Below the pieces are notes generated by a model. It searched no databases and had not been told where the DNA came from. It saw only the letters and a list, made by a program, of their open reading frames with translations. This document shows, piece by piece, positions 33,785 through 42,563 of a DNA stretch of 64,000 bases (positions are counted from its first letter, which is position 1; the number at the start of each line of letters is the position of its first letter). The DNA lies in assembly GCF_000374305.1 (NCBI RefSeq), contig NZ_KB894096.1, forward strand, positions 310,001-374,000, written 5' to 3'. The position numbers and the translations under genes are program-made. The DNA is from Actinomadura flavalba DSM 45200 (GTDB lineage: Bacteria > Actinomycetota > Actinomycetes > Streptosporangiales > Streptosporangiaceae).

Positions 33785-35214
33785 TTCCGCTCCTGCCGCA
33801 GGCGCCGGATGTTGATGTACATGGCGGGCAGCACCAGCACGAACAGCAGCACGGCGATCGCGCTGCCCGCGCCCTGGTTCTGGCCGCCGCCGAACGACTC
33901 GGTCCACATCTCCAGGGCCAGCACGCTGGCCTTGGGATCGCCGCCGCCGATGACGAACACCAGGTCGAACACCTTCATGACGTTGATGACGAGCGTCAGC
34001 AGCACCACGGTCAGCACCGGCGCCAGCAGCGGGATCGTGACGCGGCGGAACACCTGCCACTCGGTCGCGCCGTCCACCCGCGCCGCCTCCAGCGCGTCGC
34101 GCGGGATCGCGGCCAGGCCCGCCGCGATGAGCACCATCGCGAACCCGGCCCACACCCACAGGTACGACCCGATGATCGCCGGGGTGATGAGGGTGCCGCC
34201 CAGCCACTCGGCCCCGCCGTAGGCGGCGGTGAACGTGTCGGCGGGGATGCGCAGCGTGTACTGCCCGGCCGACAGGCCGGTGATGCGGAACGTGCCGTCG
34301 TCGCCGGTCGTGGCCGACCCGGCGACCTCGCCGTCGCGGACCGCCTCGACCTTGACGCCCGGCAGGCCGCTCTCGGTGGCGTCCACCGCGTTCGGGGCCC
34401 CGCCGCCGCCCCGGGTGAAGTCGAACCAGACCGTCCCGGTGATGGCGCGCGGGCCCGCCGCGGGCGGCTGCGCCGCCGGCGTCGGCTTCTCCGGCAGTTG
34501 CTCGGGACGGACCCGCAGCAGCGGCAGCAGCGCCGTCCGCCCCGGCTCGACGGGCGCCGCCCCGACGACCGCGCCGCCCTCGGACCGCACCGGGACGCCC
34601 TGCCCCTGCCGGGGCGCGGCACCCGGATAGCTGGCGCCGCCACCGGCGAAGGTGTCGTGCAGCGCGACCATCGCGGCGTTGGCGACGCCCTTGTCGGGGT
34701 CCTGCTCGTACACCAGGCGGAAGATGACGCCCGAGGCCAGCAGCGAGATCGCCATCGGCATGAACACCACGAGCTTGAAGACCGTCGCCCACCGGATGCG
34801 CTCGGTGAGCACGGCGAACACCAGCCCGAGGATGGTGACGACGGTCGGCGCCACCACGATCCACACCAGCGTGTTGCGCACGGCCGTCAGCCGCGCCTCG
34901 CCCTGGAAGATCCCGACGTAGTTGTCGGCGCCGGTGAAGGCGCCGTCGGCGTCGAAGAAGCTGCGGATCACCGAGTAGACGATCGGGTAGACGACCAGGA
35001 AGCCGAGCAGCAGCAGCGCGGGCAGCAGGAACACCACCGCGAGCCACACCGGCGGCGCCAGGCCGCCGCCCTTGCCGCCGTCGTCCTTGACGTCGTTCTC
35101 GCCGCCACCGTGGCCGCCGCCGTCCGCCGTGCCCGTCGCGACGGCGGCGGCGGGACCGCCGGTCGTGGCCTGCGGCGCCTCGTCCTGCGGCGCCTCGTCC
35201 TGCGGAGCGCTCAT
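33781..35214 (-). CDS. Sugar ABC transporter permease (MalF type) with an inserted extracellular domain
   Basis: 477 residues, well above the usual 290-330. The polar head of about 45 residues and first three helices are normal; between residues about 165 and 320 lies an insertion that contains a Pro-rich linker and an Ig-like unit (GLPGVKVEAVRDGEVAG, then TTGDDGTFRITGLSAGQYTL), the signature of SdrD_B/CNA_B-type or carboxypeptidase-regulatory beta sandwiches. The remaining helices and the EAA loop (DALEAARVDGATEWQVFRRV) follow. By topology the insert faces outside, as the MalF P2 loop does, and may contact the binding protein. Confidence 0.9.
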   Translation of the reverse strand: MSAPQDEAPQDEAPQATTGGPAAAVATGTADGGGHGGGENDVKDDGGKGGGLAPPVWLAVVFLLPALLLLGFLVVYPIVYSVIRSFFDADGAFTGADNYVGIFQGEARLTAVRNTLVWIVVAPTVVTILGLVFAVLTERIRWATVFKLVVFMPMAISLLASGVIFRLVYEQDPDKGVANAAMVALHDTFAGGGASYPGAAPRQGQGVPVRSEGGAVVGAAPVEPGRTALLPLLRVRPEQLPEKPTPAAQPPAAGPRAITGTVWFDFTRGGGGAPNAVDATESGLPGVKVEAVRDGEVAGSATTGDDGTFRITGLSAGQYTLRIPADTFTAAYGGAEWLGGTLITPAIIGSYLWVWAGFAMVLIAAGLAAIPRDALEAARVDGATEWQVFRRVTIPLLAPVLTVVLLTLVINVMKVFDLVFVIGGGDPKASVLALEMWTESFGGGQNQGAGSAIAVLLFVLVLPAMYINIRRLRQERK

Positions 35215-35329
35215 GCGCGCGGTTCCCTCACCTCGGGCCGTCCGGAGGGGCGGCCGTGCTCAGCCTGTGCTCGCCCTGCCCCGGGTGCCGGGCCGCTCCG
35301 TCGCGGCCCGGCACCCGGTCTCGCCGTCC

Positions 35330-36646
35330 TTACTTGTAGGCGGCGGCCGCGTCCTTCTCCAGCCGCGCCTGGGTGCCCTTGACGTCGGTCGGGTTGGACA
35401 CGAACGCGCGCAGCGCCTCCCACATGCCCTTGCCGGGCGTGCCGCCGAAGGCCGACGGCGCCAGGTCGGACATGTCGTAGCGGGCGGCGTCGCCCGCCTG
35501 CTGGATCTGCGCCGCCAGCTCCTTGGCCACCGGGTCGGAGTAGGCGTCGGGCTTGACGTTCTTGTTCGGCGACAGGTAGCCGCCCAGGCCCGCCCACACC
35601 GTGCCGGCCTCGGGCGAGGCCAGGAACTTCATCAGCTCCTGGGCGCCCTTGCCGTCCTTGAGCGCGACGGCGATGTCACCGCCGAGCAGCGCCGGCTTGG
35701 TGTCACCGGTCAGCGGCCAGGCGAACACCTTGGCGTCGGTGCCGACCTTGGCCTTGGTGGTGGCGATGTTCGCGGCGGCGAAGTCGCCGCCGTAGACCAT
35801 CGCGGCCTTCTCCTGGCCGAACACGTCGGTCACCGAGGCGTCGAACTTGGTCTTGGTCGCTCCCGAGACGCCGCCGTTGAGGAAGCCGCCCTTGCCCCAG
35901 ATCTCGGCGAGGGTCGTCAGCGCCTTGGCGACGGTCGGGTCGGTCCACTTCAGCTCGTGCTTGGCGAGCTTGTCGTAGTTCTCCGGCCCGGCCTGCGACA
36001 GGTAGACGTTCTCGAACCAGTCAGTGAGCGTCCAGGAGTCCTGCGGCCCGGCGGCCAGCGCGAACGGCGTGGTGCCCGAGTCCTGGAGCGTCCCGGCGGC
36101 CTTGACCAGGTCCGCCCACGACGCCGGGGGCTGCACGCCCGCGTCCTCCAGCGCCGCCGTGCGGTACCAGAAGATCGACTTGTAGGCGGCCTTGGCCAGC
36201 ACGCCGTAGGTCTTGCCGTCGGCGGAGGCCAGCTCCTTCCAGTACGGCGCGAAGTTGGCGTCCACCTCCTTGACGGCGGCGGCGTCCAGCGGCTTCAGCT
36301 TGTTCTGCGCCGCGTACTGCTGGAGCAGGCCGGGCTGCGGCAGGATCGCCACGTCCGGCGGGTTGCCGGCGCTGAGCCGCGGGCCGAGGTAGGCGTCGGT
36401 GTTCTCGCCGGTGGAGGCGTAGTTCACCTTGGCGCCGGTCTTCTTCTCGAACGCCGCCAGCACCTTGCGGAAGTTCGTCTCCTCCGGCCCGGTCCACTTG
36501 GCGGCGACCTCGACGGTGACGCCCTTGAGCGCGCCGTCGCCGCCCGCGCCGCCGTCCCCGTCGCCGTCGTCACCGCCGCACGCGGCGGCCGAGACGAGCA
36601 TGCCCGCCGCGACGGCGGTGGCGGCCAGGCGCCTGCTGATCCTCAT
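35330..36646 (-). CDS. Sugar-binding lipoprotein of the ABC transporter
   Basis: 438 residues. Signal peptide with lipobox VSAAAC (Cys about 23), a Gly/Asp-rich linker and a cluster B solute-binding fold (AKWTGPEETNFRKVLAAFEK; DVAILPQPGLLQQYA; KAAMVYGGDF). It delivers an oligosaccharide, probably an alpha- or beta-glucoside, to the permeases. Its start overlaps the ATPase 2 stop by ATGA, and 115 bp separate it from malF. Confidence 0.93.
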   Translation of the reverse strand: MRISRRLAATAVAAGMLVSAAACGGDDGDGDGGAGGDGALKGVTVEVAAKWTGPEETNFRKVLAAFEKKTGAKVNYASTGENTDAYLGPRLSAGNPPDVAILPQPGLLQQYAAQNKLKPLDAAAVKEVDANFAPYWKELASADGKTYGVLAKAAYKSIFWYRTAALEDAGVQPPASWADLVKAAGTLQDSGTTPFALAAGPQDSWTLTDWFENVYLSQAGPENYDKLAKHELKWTDPTVAKALTTLAEIWGKGGFLNGGVSGATKTKFDASVTDVFGQEKAAMVYGGDFAAANIATTKAKVGTDAKVFAWPLTGDTKPALLGGDIAVALKDGKGAQELMKFLASPEAGTVWAGLGGYLSPNKNVKPDAYSDPVAKELAAQIQQAGDAARYDMSDLAPSAFGGTPGKGMWEALRAFVSNPTDVKGTQARLEKDAAAAYK

Positions 36647-37863
36647 TCGTCGTCCTCCTTGGGGGAACCGGCGTCGCCCCAGATCGACGCGCCGGTCTCG
36701 ATGTCGAAGAAGTGCAGGCGACCGGTGTCGACGGTGATCGTCACCCGGTCGCCGACCGCGGCGCTGGTCCGCGGGCTGAACCGACCGATCACGTCGGTGG
36801 TGGGGGCGGCGCCGCCGTTCACGTCGGCGCCCGCGTCGCGGGCCAGTTCGCGGGTGTCCTCGGTGATGACCTCGGCCGCCTCGACGGTGAAGTGCACGAG
36901 CACGTCCGAGCCCATGGCCTCCACCAGCTCGACGGTGGAGGTGAGCGTCGCGCCCTCGGTCTCCCCGGCGATCCGCGCGTCCTCCATGTCCTCGGGACGA
37001 ATCCCGACGACGACGTCGCGGCCGAGGCGGCCCGCCAGCGCGGGTCGCGCCGTGAACACCTCGGCCGGCAGGGCCAGCGTCTGCCCGCCGATCTCCAGCC
37101 GCGGGTTCGCCGCGTCGCCGGTCAGCGTGCCCTGGATCAGGTTCATGGCGGGGGAACCGATGAAACCGGCCACGAACAGGTTCGCGGGCCGGTCGTAGAG
37201 TTCCTGCGGCGGAGCCACCTGCTGGAGCTCGCCGCGCTTCATCACCGCGACCCGGTCGCCGAGGGTCATCGCCTCGGTCTGGTCGTGGGTGACGTAGATC
37301 GTGGTGACGCCGAGGTCGCGCTGGATGCGGGCGATCTGCGCGCGGGTCTGCACGCGCAGCTTGGCGTCCAGGTTCGACAGCGGCTCGTCCATCAGGAACG
37401 CCTGCGGCTCGCGGACGATCGCGCGGCCCATCGCCACCCGCTGCCGCTGCCCGCCCGACAGGTTGCGGGGCTTGCGGTCCAGGTGGTCGGTGAGGCCGAG
37501 GATGTCGGCGGCCTGCTCGACCTTCGCGCGGATCGTCTTCTTGTCGACCTTGCGCAGCGACAGCCCGAAGCCGATGTTGTCGCGCACCGACAGGTGCGGG
37601 TAGAGCGCGTAGCTCTGGAACACCATCGCCACGTCGCGGTCGCGCGCCGGGACGCGGTTGACGACGCGTTCCCCGATCGCGACCTTCCCCTCGGAGATGT
37701 CCTCCAGGCCGGCGACCATCCGCAGCGCGGTCGTCTTGCCGCAGCCCGACGGGCCGACCAGCACGAGGAACTCGCCGTCGGCGATCGTCAGGTCCAGATC
37801 ACCCACGGCACGCGTGCCGTCGGGATACACCTTCCCGACTCCCGTCAGGACGACCTCTGCCAC
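36643..37863 (-). CDS. Sugar ABC transporter ATPase 2 (MsmK/UgpC type)
   Basis: 406 residues from a GTG with AAGGAGA upstream. Walker A GPSGCGKTT, signature [14 protein letters not shown], Walker [12 protein letters not shown]-terminal MalK-like domain with an insertion (ARDAGADVNGGAAPTTD). It heads the operon ATPase-binding protein-MalF-MalG. About half of its residues match ATPase 1. No LacI-type operator is visible upstream, in contrast to ATPase 1. Confidence 0.92.
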   Translation of the reverse strand: MAEVVLTGVGKVYPDGTRAVGDLDLTIADGEFLVLVGPSGCGKTTALRMVAGLEDISEGKVAIGERVVNRVPARDRDVAMVFQSYALYPHLSVRDNIGFGLSLRKVDKKTIRAKVEQAADILGLTDHLDRKPRNLSGGQRQRVAMGRAIVREPQAFLMDEPLSNLDAKLRVQTRAQIARIQRDLGVTTIYVTHDQTEAMTLGDRVAVMKRGELQQVAPPQELYDRPANLFVAGFIGSPAMNLIQGTLTGDAANPRLEIGGQTLALPAEVFTARPALAGRLGRDVVVGIRPEDMEDARIAGETEGATLTSTVELVEAMGSDVLVHFTVEAAEVITEDTRELARDAGADVNGGAAPTTDVIGRFSPRTSAAVGDRVTITVDTGRLHFFDIETGASIWGDAGSPKEDDE

Positions 37864-38026
37864 GGCGTCTCCTTCGCGTCCGGCGCATCGTCGCAACACT
37901 GCGAAACGCGCGCGTAACCCCGGCGGAACAGTGCATAAGCAATACAGGGCGGATGGACTGTGCCACAAGGCACTTCCTGACGCTCCGCCGGGATGGTGCA
38001 CTTATCGTTATCTGCGCCGATACGCG

Positions 38027-38066
38027 GCGCGGGGCGGGGTTCCCCGCGGGGAACCCCGCCCCGCGC
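38027..38066. terminator. Long perfect palindrome, terminator
   Basis: A 40-bp perfect palindrome with half-site GCGCGGGGCGGGGTTCCCCG, 18 bp after the peptidase stop and upstream of the ATPase 2 operon. It can form a stem of nearly 20 bp on either strand. Confidence 0.85.
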
Positions 38067-38084
38067 GGGCGGCCGTCCGCCGGA

Positions 38085-39200
38085 TCAGCCGATGATCACC
38101 AGGTCGTGCGGGGTCCGGTTGACGCTCTCCACCCCGTCGGCCGTGCACAGCACGATGTCCTCGATGCGCGCCCCGTGCGCCCCGGGGTAGATGCCCGGCT
38201 CCACCGAGAACGCCATGCCCTCCTCCAGCGGCTCGGTGTTGCCCGCCACGATGTAGGGCTCCTCGTGCGACTCCAGGCCGATCCCGTGCCCGGTGCGGTG
38301 GACGAAGTACTCCCCGTACCCGGCCGCCGCGATGACGTCGCGGCCCGCCGCGTCCACCGCCTCGGGCGTCACGCCCGGACGCACCGCCTCGCACGAGACC
38401 CGCTGCGCCTCGCGCAGCACGTCGAAGTACGCCCGGTACTCCGCCGGGGGCTCGCCCACGCAGTAGTTGCGGGTCGAGTCCGAGCAGTAGCCGCTCGGCA
38501 TCGTCCCGCCGATGTCCACGACGACCGGCTCGCCCTCGGCGATCACCCGGTCGGACAGCTCGGCGTGCGGGTTCGCGCCGTTGGGGCCCGATCCGACGAT
38601 GACGAAGTCCACCGCCGCGTGCCCCTCCTCCAGGATCGCGTCGTGGACGTCGCGGCCCACCTCCCGCTCGGTACGGCCCGCCTTCAGCAGGCCGGGGACG
38701 CGGCGGTGCACCCGGTCGATCGCCGCGCCCGCCTCGCGCAGCGCGTCCAGCTCGGCCGGGCTCTTGCGCATCCGCAGCGTGCGCAGCACCGCGCCGGCCG
38801 CGACCTGCTCGGCGCCGGGCAGCGCCGCGCGGAACCGCAGCGCCATCACCGCCCACATGCGGTCGGCCACCCCGACCCGCGCCGGACGCGCGGGCAGGCG
38901 CGCGGCGACCAGCGCGTACGGGTCGTCGGTCTCGTCCCAGGCGACCAGCTCCAGGTCCAGCGCCCCGGCGGGCGACGCCTGCGCGGCGGGCAGCTCCAGC
39001 CTCGGCACCACCAGGAACGGCTCCCCCGCCGCCGGGACGGCCAGGCACGTCAGCCGTTCGAGCTGGTGCGCGTCGTAGCCCGTCGCGTACCGCAGGTCGG
39101 GGCCCGGGGTCAGCAGCACCGCGTCCAGATCCGCCGCCGCCACCGCGTCCCGGATCAGCCCGACCCGCTCCCGCGGATACAACTCCGTCGTCACATCCAT
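38085..39200 (-). CDS. M24 family Xaa-Pro dipeptidase
   Basis: 371 residues. An N-terminal creatinase-like domain, then the pita-bread domain with all five metal ligands: Asp in VVDIGGTMP, Asp in GYCSDSTRNY, His in RTGHGIGLESHEEPY, Glu in FSVEPGIYPG and Glu in ARIEDIV. It cleaves dipeptides ending in proline. No signal peptide; cytosolic. It is alone, followed by a strong terminator. Confidence 0.92.
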   Translation of the reverse strand: MDVTTELYPRERVGLIRDAVAAADLDAVLLTPGPDLRYATGYDAHQLERLTCLAVPAAGEPFLVVPRLELPAAQASPAGALDLELVAWDETDDPYALVAARLPARPARVGVADRMWAVMALRFRAALPGAEQVAAGAVLRTLRMRKSPAELDALREAGAAIDRVHRRVPGLLKAGRTEREVGRDVHDAILEEGHAAVDFVIVGSGPNGANPHAELSDRVIAEGEPVVVDIGGTMPSGYCSDSTRNYCVGEPPAEYRAYFDVLREAQRVSCEAVRPGVTPEAVDAAGRDVIAAAGYGEYFVHRTGHGIGLESHEEPYIVAGNTEPLEEGMAFSVEPGIYPGAHGARIEDIVLCTADGVESVNRTPHDLVIIG

Positions 39201-39301
39201 CCCCTCACCTCTGTGGCCCGGCCGTCTGCCGTCCCGAGCGTCCCACCAGGATCGCAGCCGCGCGGCGACGCTCGCCCACCGGCGGACGCCGCCGTGCGAC
39301 G

Positions 39302-40234
39302 ATGGGCGCCATGAGCGGGCTGATGCTGCTGGACACGCCGTCGTTGTACTTCCGCGCCTTCTTCGGGGTGCCCGAGTCGGTCACCGCGCCCGACGGCACG
39401 CCGGTCAACGCCGTCCGCGGCCTCATCGACATGATCGCCCGGCTCGTCCAGGACCGCTCCCCCGACCGGCTGGTGTGCTGCATGGACGCCGACTGGCGGC
39501 CGGAGTTCCGCGTCGCGGCGCTGCCGTCCTACAAGGCGCACCGCGTCGCCGACGACGGAGGCGACCAGACGCCCGACGCGCTCTCCGCGCAGCTCCCCGT
39601 CATCGACGCCGTGCTCGACGCCGTCGGGCTGGCCCGCGTCGGCGTTCCCGGCTACGAGGCCGACGACGTCATCGGCACCCTGGCCGTGCGGGGCGCGGCG
39701 GACGGGCCCGTCGACATCGTCACCGGCGACCGCGACCTGTTCCAGCTCGTCGACGACTCCGGCCCGGTCGCCGTCCTCTACACCGCGCGCGGCATCCGCA
39801 ACCTCCAGGTGCTGGGCGAGGCGGAGGTCGCCGACAAGTACGGCATCCCGGGCCGCGCCTACGCCGACTACGCGACGCTGCGCGGCGACCCCAGCGACGG
39901 CCTGCCGGGCGTCCCGGGCGTCGGCGACAAGACCGCCGCCGCGCTCGTCACCCGCTTCGGGTCGGTCGCGGCGCTGCGCGAGGCCCTGGCCGCCGGTGCC
40001 ACCGACGGTTTCCCCGCCGGTGCCCGCCGCCGCGTCGAGGCCGCCGGTGACTACCTCGACGCCGCCGAGACCGTCGTCCGCGTCGTCACCGACATCGACT
40101 CCCCCGAGCTGACCGGCCTGGACGACCGCCTCCCGGCCAAGCCGAAGGACCCCGCCGCGCTGGTGGAGCTGGCCGACCGCTGGGCGCTGGAGAGTCCCGT
40201 GAACCGGCTGCTGAACGCGCTCTCCCCCGCTTGA
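39302..40234 (+). CDS. 5'-3' exonuclease (PolA N-domain/FEN type)
   Basis: 310 residues, without a polymerase domain. The acidic metal-binding residues are readable: the Asp in LLLDTPSLYFRAFFG, MDADWRPEFR, GYEADDVIGTLA and VTGDRDLFQLVD, followed by the helix-hairpin-helix in GLPGVPGVGDKTAAAL. Stand-alone proteins of this type remove flaps and RNA primers as a back-up to PolA. Either the ATG at 39302 or the one at 39311 could be used. Confidence 0.92.
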   Translation: MGAMSGLMLLDTPSLYFRAFFGVPESVTAPDGTPVNAVRGLIDMIARLVQDRSPDRLVCCMDADWRPEFRVAALPSYKAHRVADDGGDQTPDALSAQLPVIDAVLDAVGLARVGVPGYEADDVIGTLAVRGAADGPVDIVTGDRDLFQLVDDSGPVAVLYTARGIRNLQVLGEAEVADKYGIPGRAYADYATLRGDPSDGLPGVPGVGDKTAAALVTRFGSVAALREALAAGATDGFPAGARRRVEAAGDYLDAAETVVRVVTDIDSPELTGLDDRLPAKPKDPAALVELADRWALESPVNRLLNALSPA

Positions 40235-40325
40235 CGGGCGCGTCTGCGTCACCTGACACAGACATCTGACGGGGCGTTCGCGCATCATCGGTTACGGTGC
40301 ATCAGCGCGAGGACGGACATCCCCT

Positions 40326-41036
40326 GTGATCGAGAGGCCCTCTCCGGCGGACCACCGCCCGCTGCCCTTCTGGTCGGCGCTGGAGCCGTCCCAGCGGACG
40401 GCGCTGCGCGACGCCGGGCTGACCCGCCGCTACCCGGCGCGCGGGACGCTGTGCCACCAGGGCGACGCGTCCGACCACGTCGTGGTGATCGAGAGCGGCT
40501 GGGCCAAGGCGTCGGTCACCGGGCCGGAGGGCCACGCGGTCGTGCTGGCCGTCCGGGGACCGGGCGACCTGGTGTGCGAGAGCGCGGTGCTGGGCGACCG
40601 GCAGCGGTCGGCGACGGTGACGGCGCTCAGCCCGTTGCGCGGCCTGATCGTGCAGGCCGTCCGGTTCACCGCGTTCCTGGAGGCCAACCCCGCCGTGTGG
40701 AAGCTGGTGAGCGGCACCTTCGTGGGGCGCCTGGACGACGCGGGGCGCCGCGCTCAGGCGCACGTGTCGGCGCGCGGCGCGCAGCGGCTGGCGCAGTTGC
40801 TCGTGGAGCTGGCCGAGCAGTCGCTTCCGCACGTCGCCCCGGCCGCCGACGGCGGCCTGGAGATCGCGCCGCCGCTGTCGCAGGAGGAGCTGGGGAGCTG
40901 CATGGACTCCTCGCGCGAGACGGTGGCGCGGGCCTTCGGCGAGCTGCGCGAACGCGGCCTGGCGCGGACGGGCTGGCGGCAGACGGTCATCACCGACCTG
41001 CCGGGCCTGCGGGAGTTCGCGCGGCACGGCGTCTGA
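40326..41036 (+). CDS. Crp/Fnr family regulator
   Basis: 236 residues. A cyclic-nucleotide-binding beta roll (about 20-135; GDLVCESAVLGDRQRSATVTA is the phosphate-cassette region, with GD-x-x-CE in place of GE-x-x-GE) and a C-terminal winged HTH (LSQEELGSCMDSSRETVARAF). The altered cassette makes cAMP binding uncertain. GTG start. A perfect hairpin follows. Its target genes are not evident here. Confidence 0.9.
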   Translation: MIERPSPADHRPLPFWSALEPSQRTALRDAGLTRRYPARGTLCHQGDASDHVVVIESGWAKASVTGPEGHAVVLAVRGPGDLVCESAVLGDRQRSATVTALSPLRGLIVQAVRFTAFLEANPAVWKLVSGTFVGRLDDAGRRAQAHVSARGAQRLAQLLVELAEQSLPHVAPAADGGLEIAPPLSQEELGSCMDSSRETVARAFGELRERGLARTGWRQTVITDLPGLREFARHGV

Positions 41037-41052
41037 ACCCGGATGCAACGTG

Positions 41053-41091
41053 AGGCCGGGGCCGGTGCGTCGTCCGCACCGGCCCCGGCCT
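41053..41091. terminator. Terminator between crp-like gene and convergent small gene
   Basis: 17-bp stem AGGCCGGGGCCGGTGCG / CGCACCGGCCCCGGCCT with a 5-nt loop, followed on the plus strand by TTTACG. The tail contains dispersed palindrome copy 5, CCTTTAC-GCT-GTAGATC, at about 41089-41105. Confidence 0.85.
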
Positions 41092-41122
41092 TTACGCTGT
41101 AGATCCGTTTTAGGGCAGCGGA

Positions 41123-41305
41123 TCAGCGCCGGCCGCGGCCACGGCCCCGCCAGTTCGAGCCCGCGCCGATCCCGGCGAGGTGCAGGGCGACGAACAGCAG
41201 TCCGAGCGTGACCAGCGTGGCGTAGTCGAACGGGTCCGACTGGATGTCGGCGAGATCGAACAGCAGGGCGAGACCGAAGATGACGGCCGCGACGATGGCG
41301 AGCAC
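41123..41305 (-). CDS. Small two-helix membrane protein
   Basis: 60 residues from a GTG with a perfect AGGAGGAAT ribosome site. Two hydrophobic helices (AIVAAVIFGLALLFDLA and ATLVTLGLLFVALHLAGIG) and a basic tail ending in RGRGRGRR. Unrecognised family; typical of small actinomycete inner-membrane proteins. It is monocistronic. Confidence 0.75.
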   Translation of the reverse strand: MLAIVAAVIFGLALLFDLADIQSDPFDYATLVTLGLLFVALHLAGIGAGSNWRGRGRGRR

Positions 41306-41457
41306 GGATTCCTCCTGGTGACGTTCGGTGCGCCGCGACCCCCGAGGCGCACCGCAGAGATCTCCGCCAGGAACCATTCCAAACACCCGCGAAAATGAGC
41401 TGCGCCGCCCGGCGCCGCTGCCCTACGGTTCCGGTGTCGGAAACGGGGTGAACCACG

Positions 41458-42189
41458 ATGTCGAAACTGAACCAGATCATCGCCGTCGAGAAGGGCGTGC
41501 GGGGCAAGGCCCAGCACGCGCTGGCCGAGGCGCGCCGGACGACCGGCACCGCGGCACTGCTCTCGGGCATCTCGCGGTCCTACCAGCCCAAGGACGAGGA
41601 CGGCGACGAGTACCCGCCCGAGTCGACGAAGGTGCAGATCACGGCGGAGCAGGCGCTGCGCGACACGGCGGCGGCGGTGACCCGGCTATTCGACGTCACC
41701 GCGACCAAGGACCACGCCAACTGCGAGGCCCGCGCCGACGTCGTCGTCGAGGGCCGCACGCTGCTCACCGGTGTCCCGGTCACCCACCTGCTGTTCCTGG
41801 AGAAGCAGATCGCCGAGCTCCAGGCGCTCGTGGCGCGGCTGCCGGTGCTGGACGCCGCCGAGTCCTGGACGTTCGACGCCGCCACCGACGTGTGGCGCAC
41901 CGACCCGGTGCGGACGGTGAAGACCAAGAAGGTGCCGTTCAACCACGTCAAGGCGGAGGCGACCGACAAGCATCCGGCGCAGGTCGAGGTCTTCTACGAG
42001 GACGTCGCCGTCGGCCACTGGACGACGGTGAAGTTCTCCGGCGCGCTGCCGGCCCGCCGCGTCAACGAGCTGCTGGAGCGGCTGGACGCGCTGAGCCGCG
42101 CGGTGAAGTTCGCCCGCGAGGAGGCCAACGGCTTCGAGGTCACCGACCGCGAGATCGGCGAGGTGATCTTCGGCTACCTGCTCGGCTGA
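41458..42189 (+). CDS. Conserved hypothetical protein upstream of tRNA-like RNAs
   Basis: 243 residues, soluble, mixed charge; a strong helix with Leu spacing lies near 115-130 (LLFLEKQIAELQALVARL) and another near 210 (RRVNELLERLDALSRAV). Other notable blocks are LLSGISRSYQPKDEDGDEYP and KTKKVPFNHVKAEATDKHP. It looks like an actinobacterial protein of unassigned function. About 60 bp after its stop begins the first of two tRNA-like RNAs on the same strand, with no strong terminator other than small hairpins (42211-42250) between, so it may be co-transcribed with them and act on them. Confidence 0.8.
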   Translation: MSKLNQIIAVEKGVRGKAQHALAEARRTTGTAALLSGISRSYQPKDEDGDEYPPESTKVQITAEQALRDTAAAVTRLFDVTATKDHANCEARADVVVEGRTLLTGVPVTHLLFLEKQIAELQALVARLPVLDAAESWTFDAATDVWRTDPVRTVKTKKVPFNHVKAEATDKHPAQVEVFYEDVAVGHWTTVKFSGALPARRVNELLERLDALSRAVKFAREEANGFEVTDREIGEVIFGYLLG

Positions 42190-42250
42190 GACGGCCGGGC
42201 CCACCAGACTCCCCCGCTGGAGCGCGGGGGTGCGCCCCTCACCGGGGCGC

Positions 42251-42398
42251 GGACGCTGAAACTGAGACCGTCAGACTGAAGCAGCGCGCGGTGACAGTGG
42301 GGGTTCGAGTCCCCCTCCCGGCAACCACGTGGCCGGGATAGCCCAACGGGCAGAGGCAGCCGCGGTGAAACTCAGACTCTCGCTCCAGACTCAGCACC
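42251..42398 (+). ncRNA. tRNA-mimicking RNA 1 (Y RNA/YrlA-like or permuted tRNA)
   Basis: Parts of a tRNA in permuted order. T-arm GGGGG-TTCGAGT-CCCCC (42299-42315), 3' acceptor strand TCCCGGC (42316-42322), a 9-nt loop, 5' acceptor strand GCCGGGA (42332-42338; 7 of 7 pairs), TA, and D-arm GCC-loop with GGG-GGC (42341-42357). The strand after it, GCCGCG (42359-42364), pairs with CGCGGT (42287-42292) before the T-arm, making an anticodon-stem analogue. This stem continues as a rod with mismatches: 42264-42275 with 42372-42381, and 42251-42259 with 42391-42398. No standard anticodon loop exists. Pairing was done by eye. Confidence 0.72.
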
Positions 42399-42400
42399 TC

Positions 42401-42555
42401 CCGCCGCGGAGTTCCGGCGGCGGGCGGACGGCGTTCCCCGAAGTGCCGGTTCGAATCCGGTCGGGGCCTCTCGCGGCCCCGTGGTGTCAAAGGCAGCACA
42501 CGGGGAGAGCAACCTGATCCGCCCGCGAGCGACCGGAACCGGTGCAACACGGCGG
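42401..42555 (+). ncRNA. tRNA-mimicking RNA 2 (Y RNA/YrlA-like or permuted tRNA)
   Basis: Same permuted plan. T-arm GCCGG-TTCGAAT-CCGGT (42445-42461), 3' acceptor CGGGGCC (42462-42468), a 6-nt loop, 5' acceptor GGCCCCG (42475-42481; 7 of 7 pairs), TG, and D-arm GTGT-CAAAGGCA-GCAC (42484-42499). CGGGG (42501-42505) pairs perfectly with CCCCG (42436-42440), leaving AAGT as variable loop. The rod then runs outward: 42420-42428 with 42518-42526 (9 bp), 42411-42417 with 42533-42539 (7 bp) and 42401-42406 with 42550-42555 (6 bp). The helices are stronger than in RNA 1. A terminator follows at once. Confidence 0.8.
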
Positions 42556-42563
42556 ACCTCTTC

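Noticed and set aside
42194..42323. An ordinary tRNA running from GCCGGGC (42194) to TCCCGGC (42322)
   Set aside because: It would be 130 nt, pairs only 6 of 7 acceptor positions, and has no D-arm after the 5' strand. The downstream GCCGGGA gives 7 of 7 pairs and a real D-arm.
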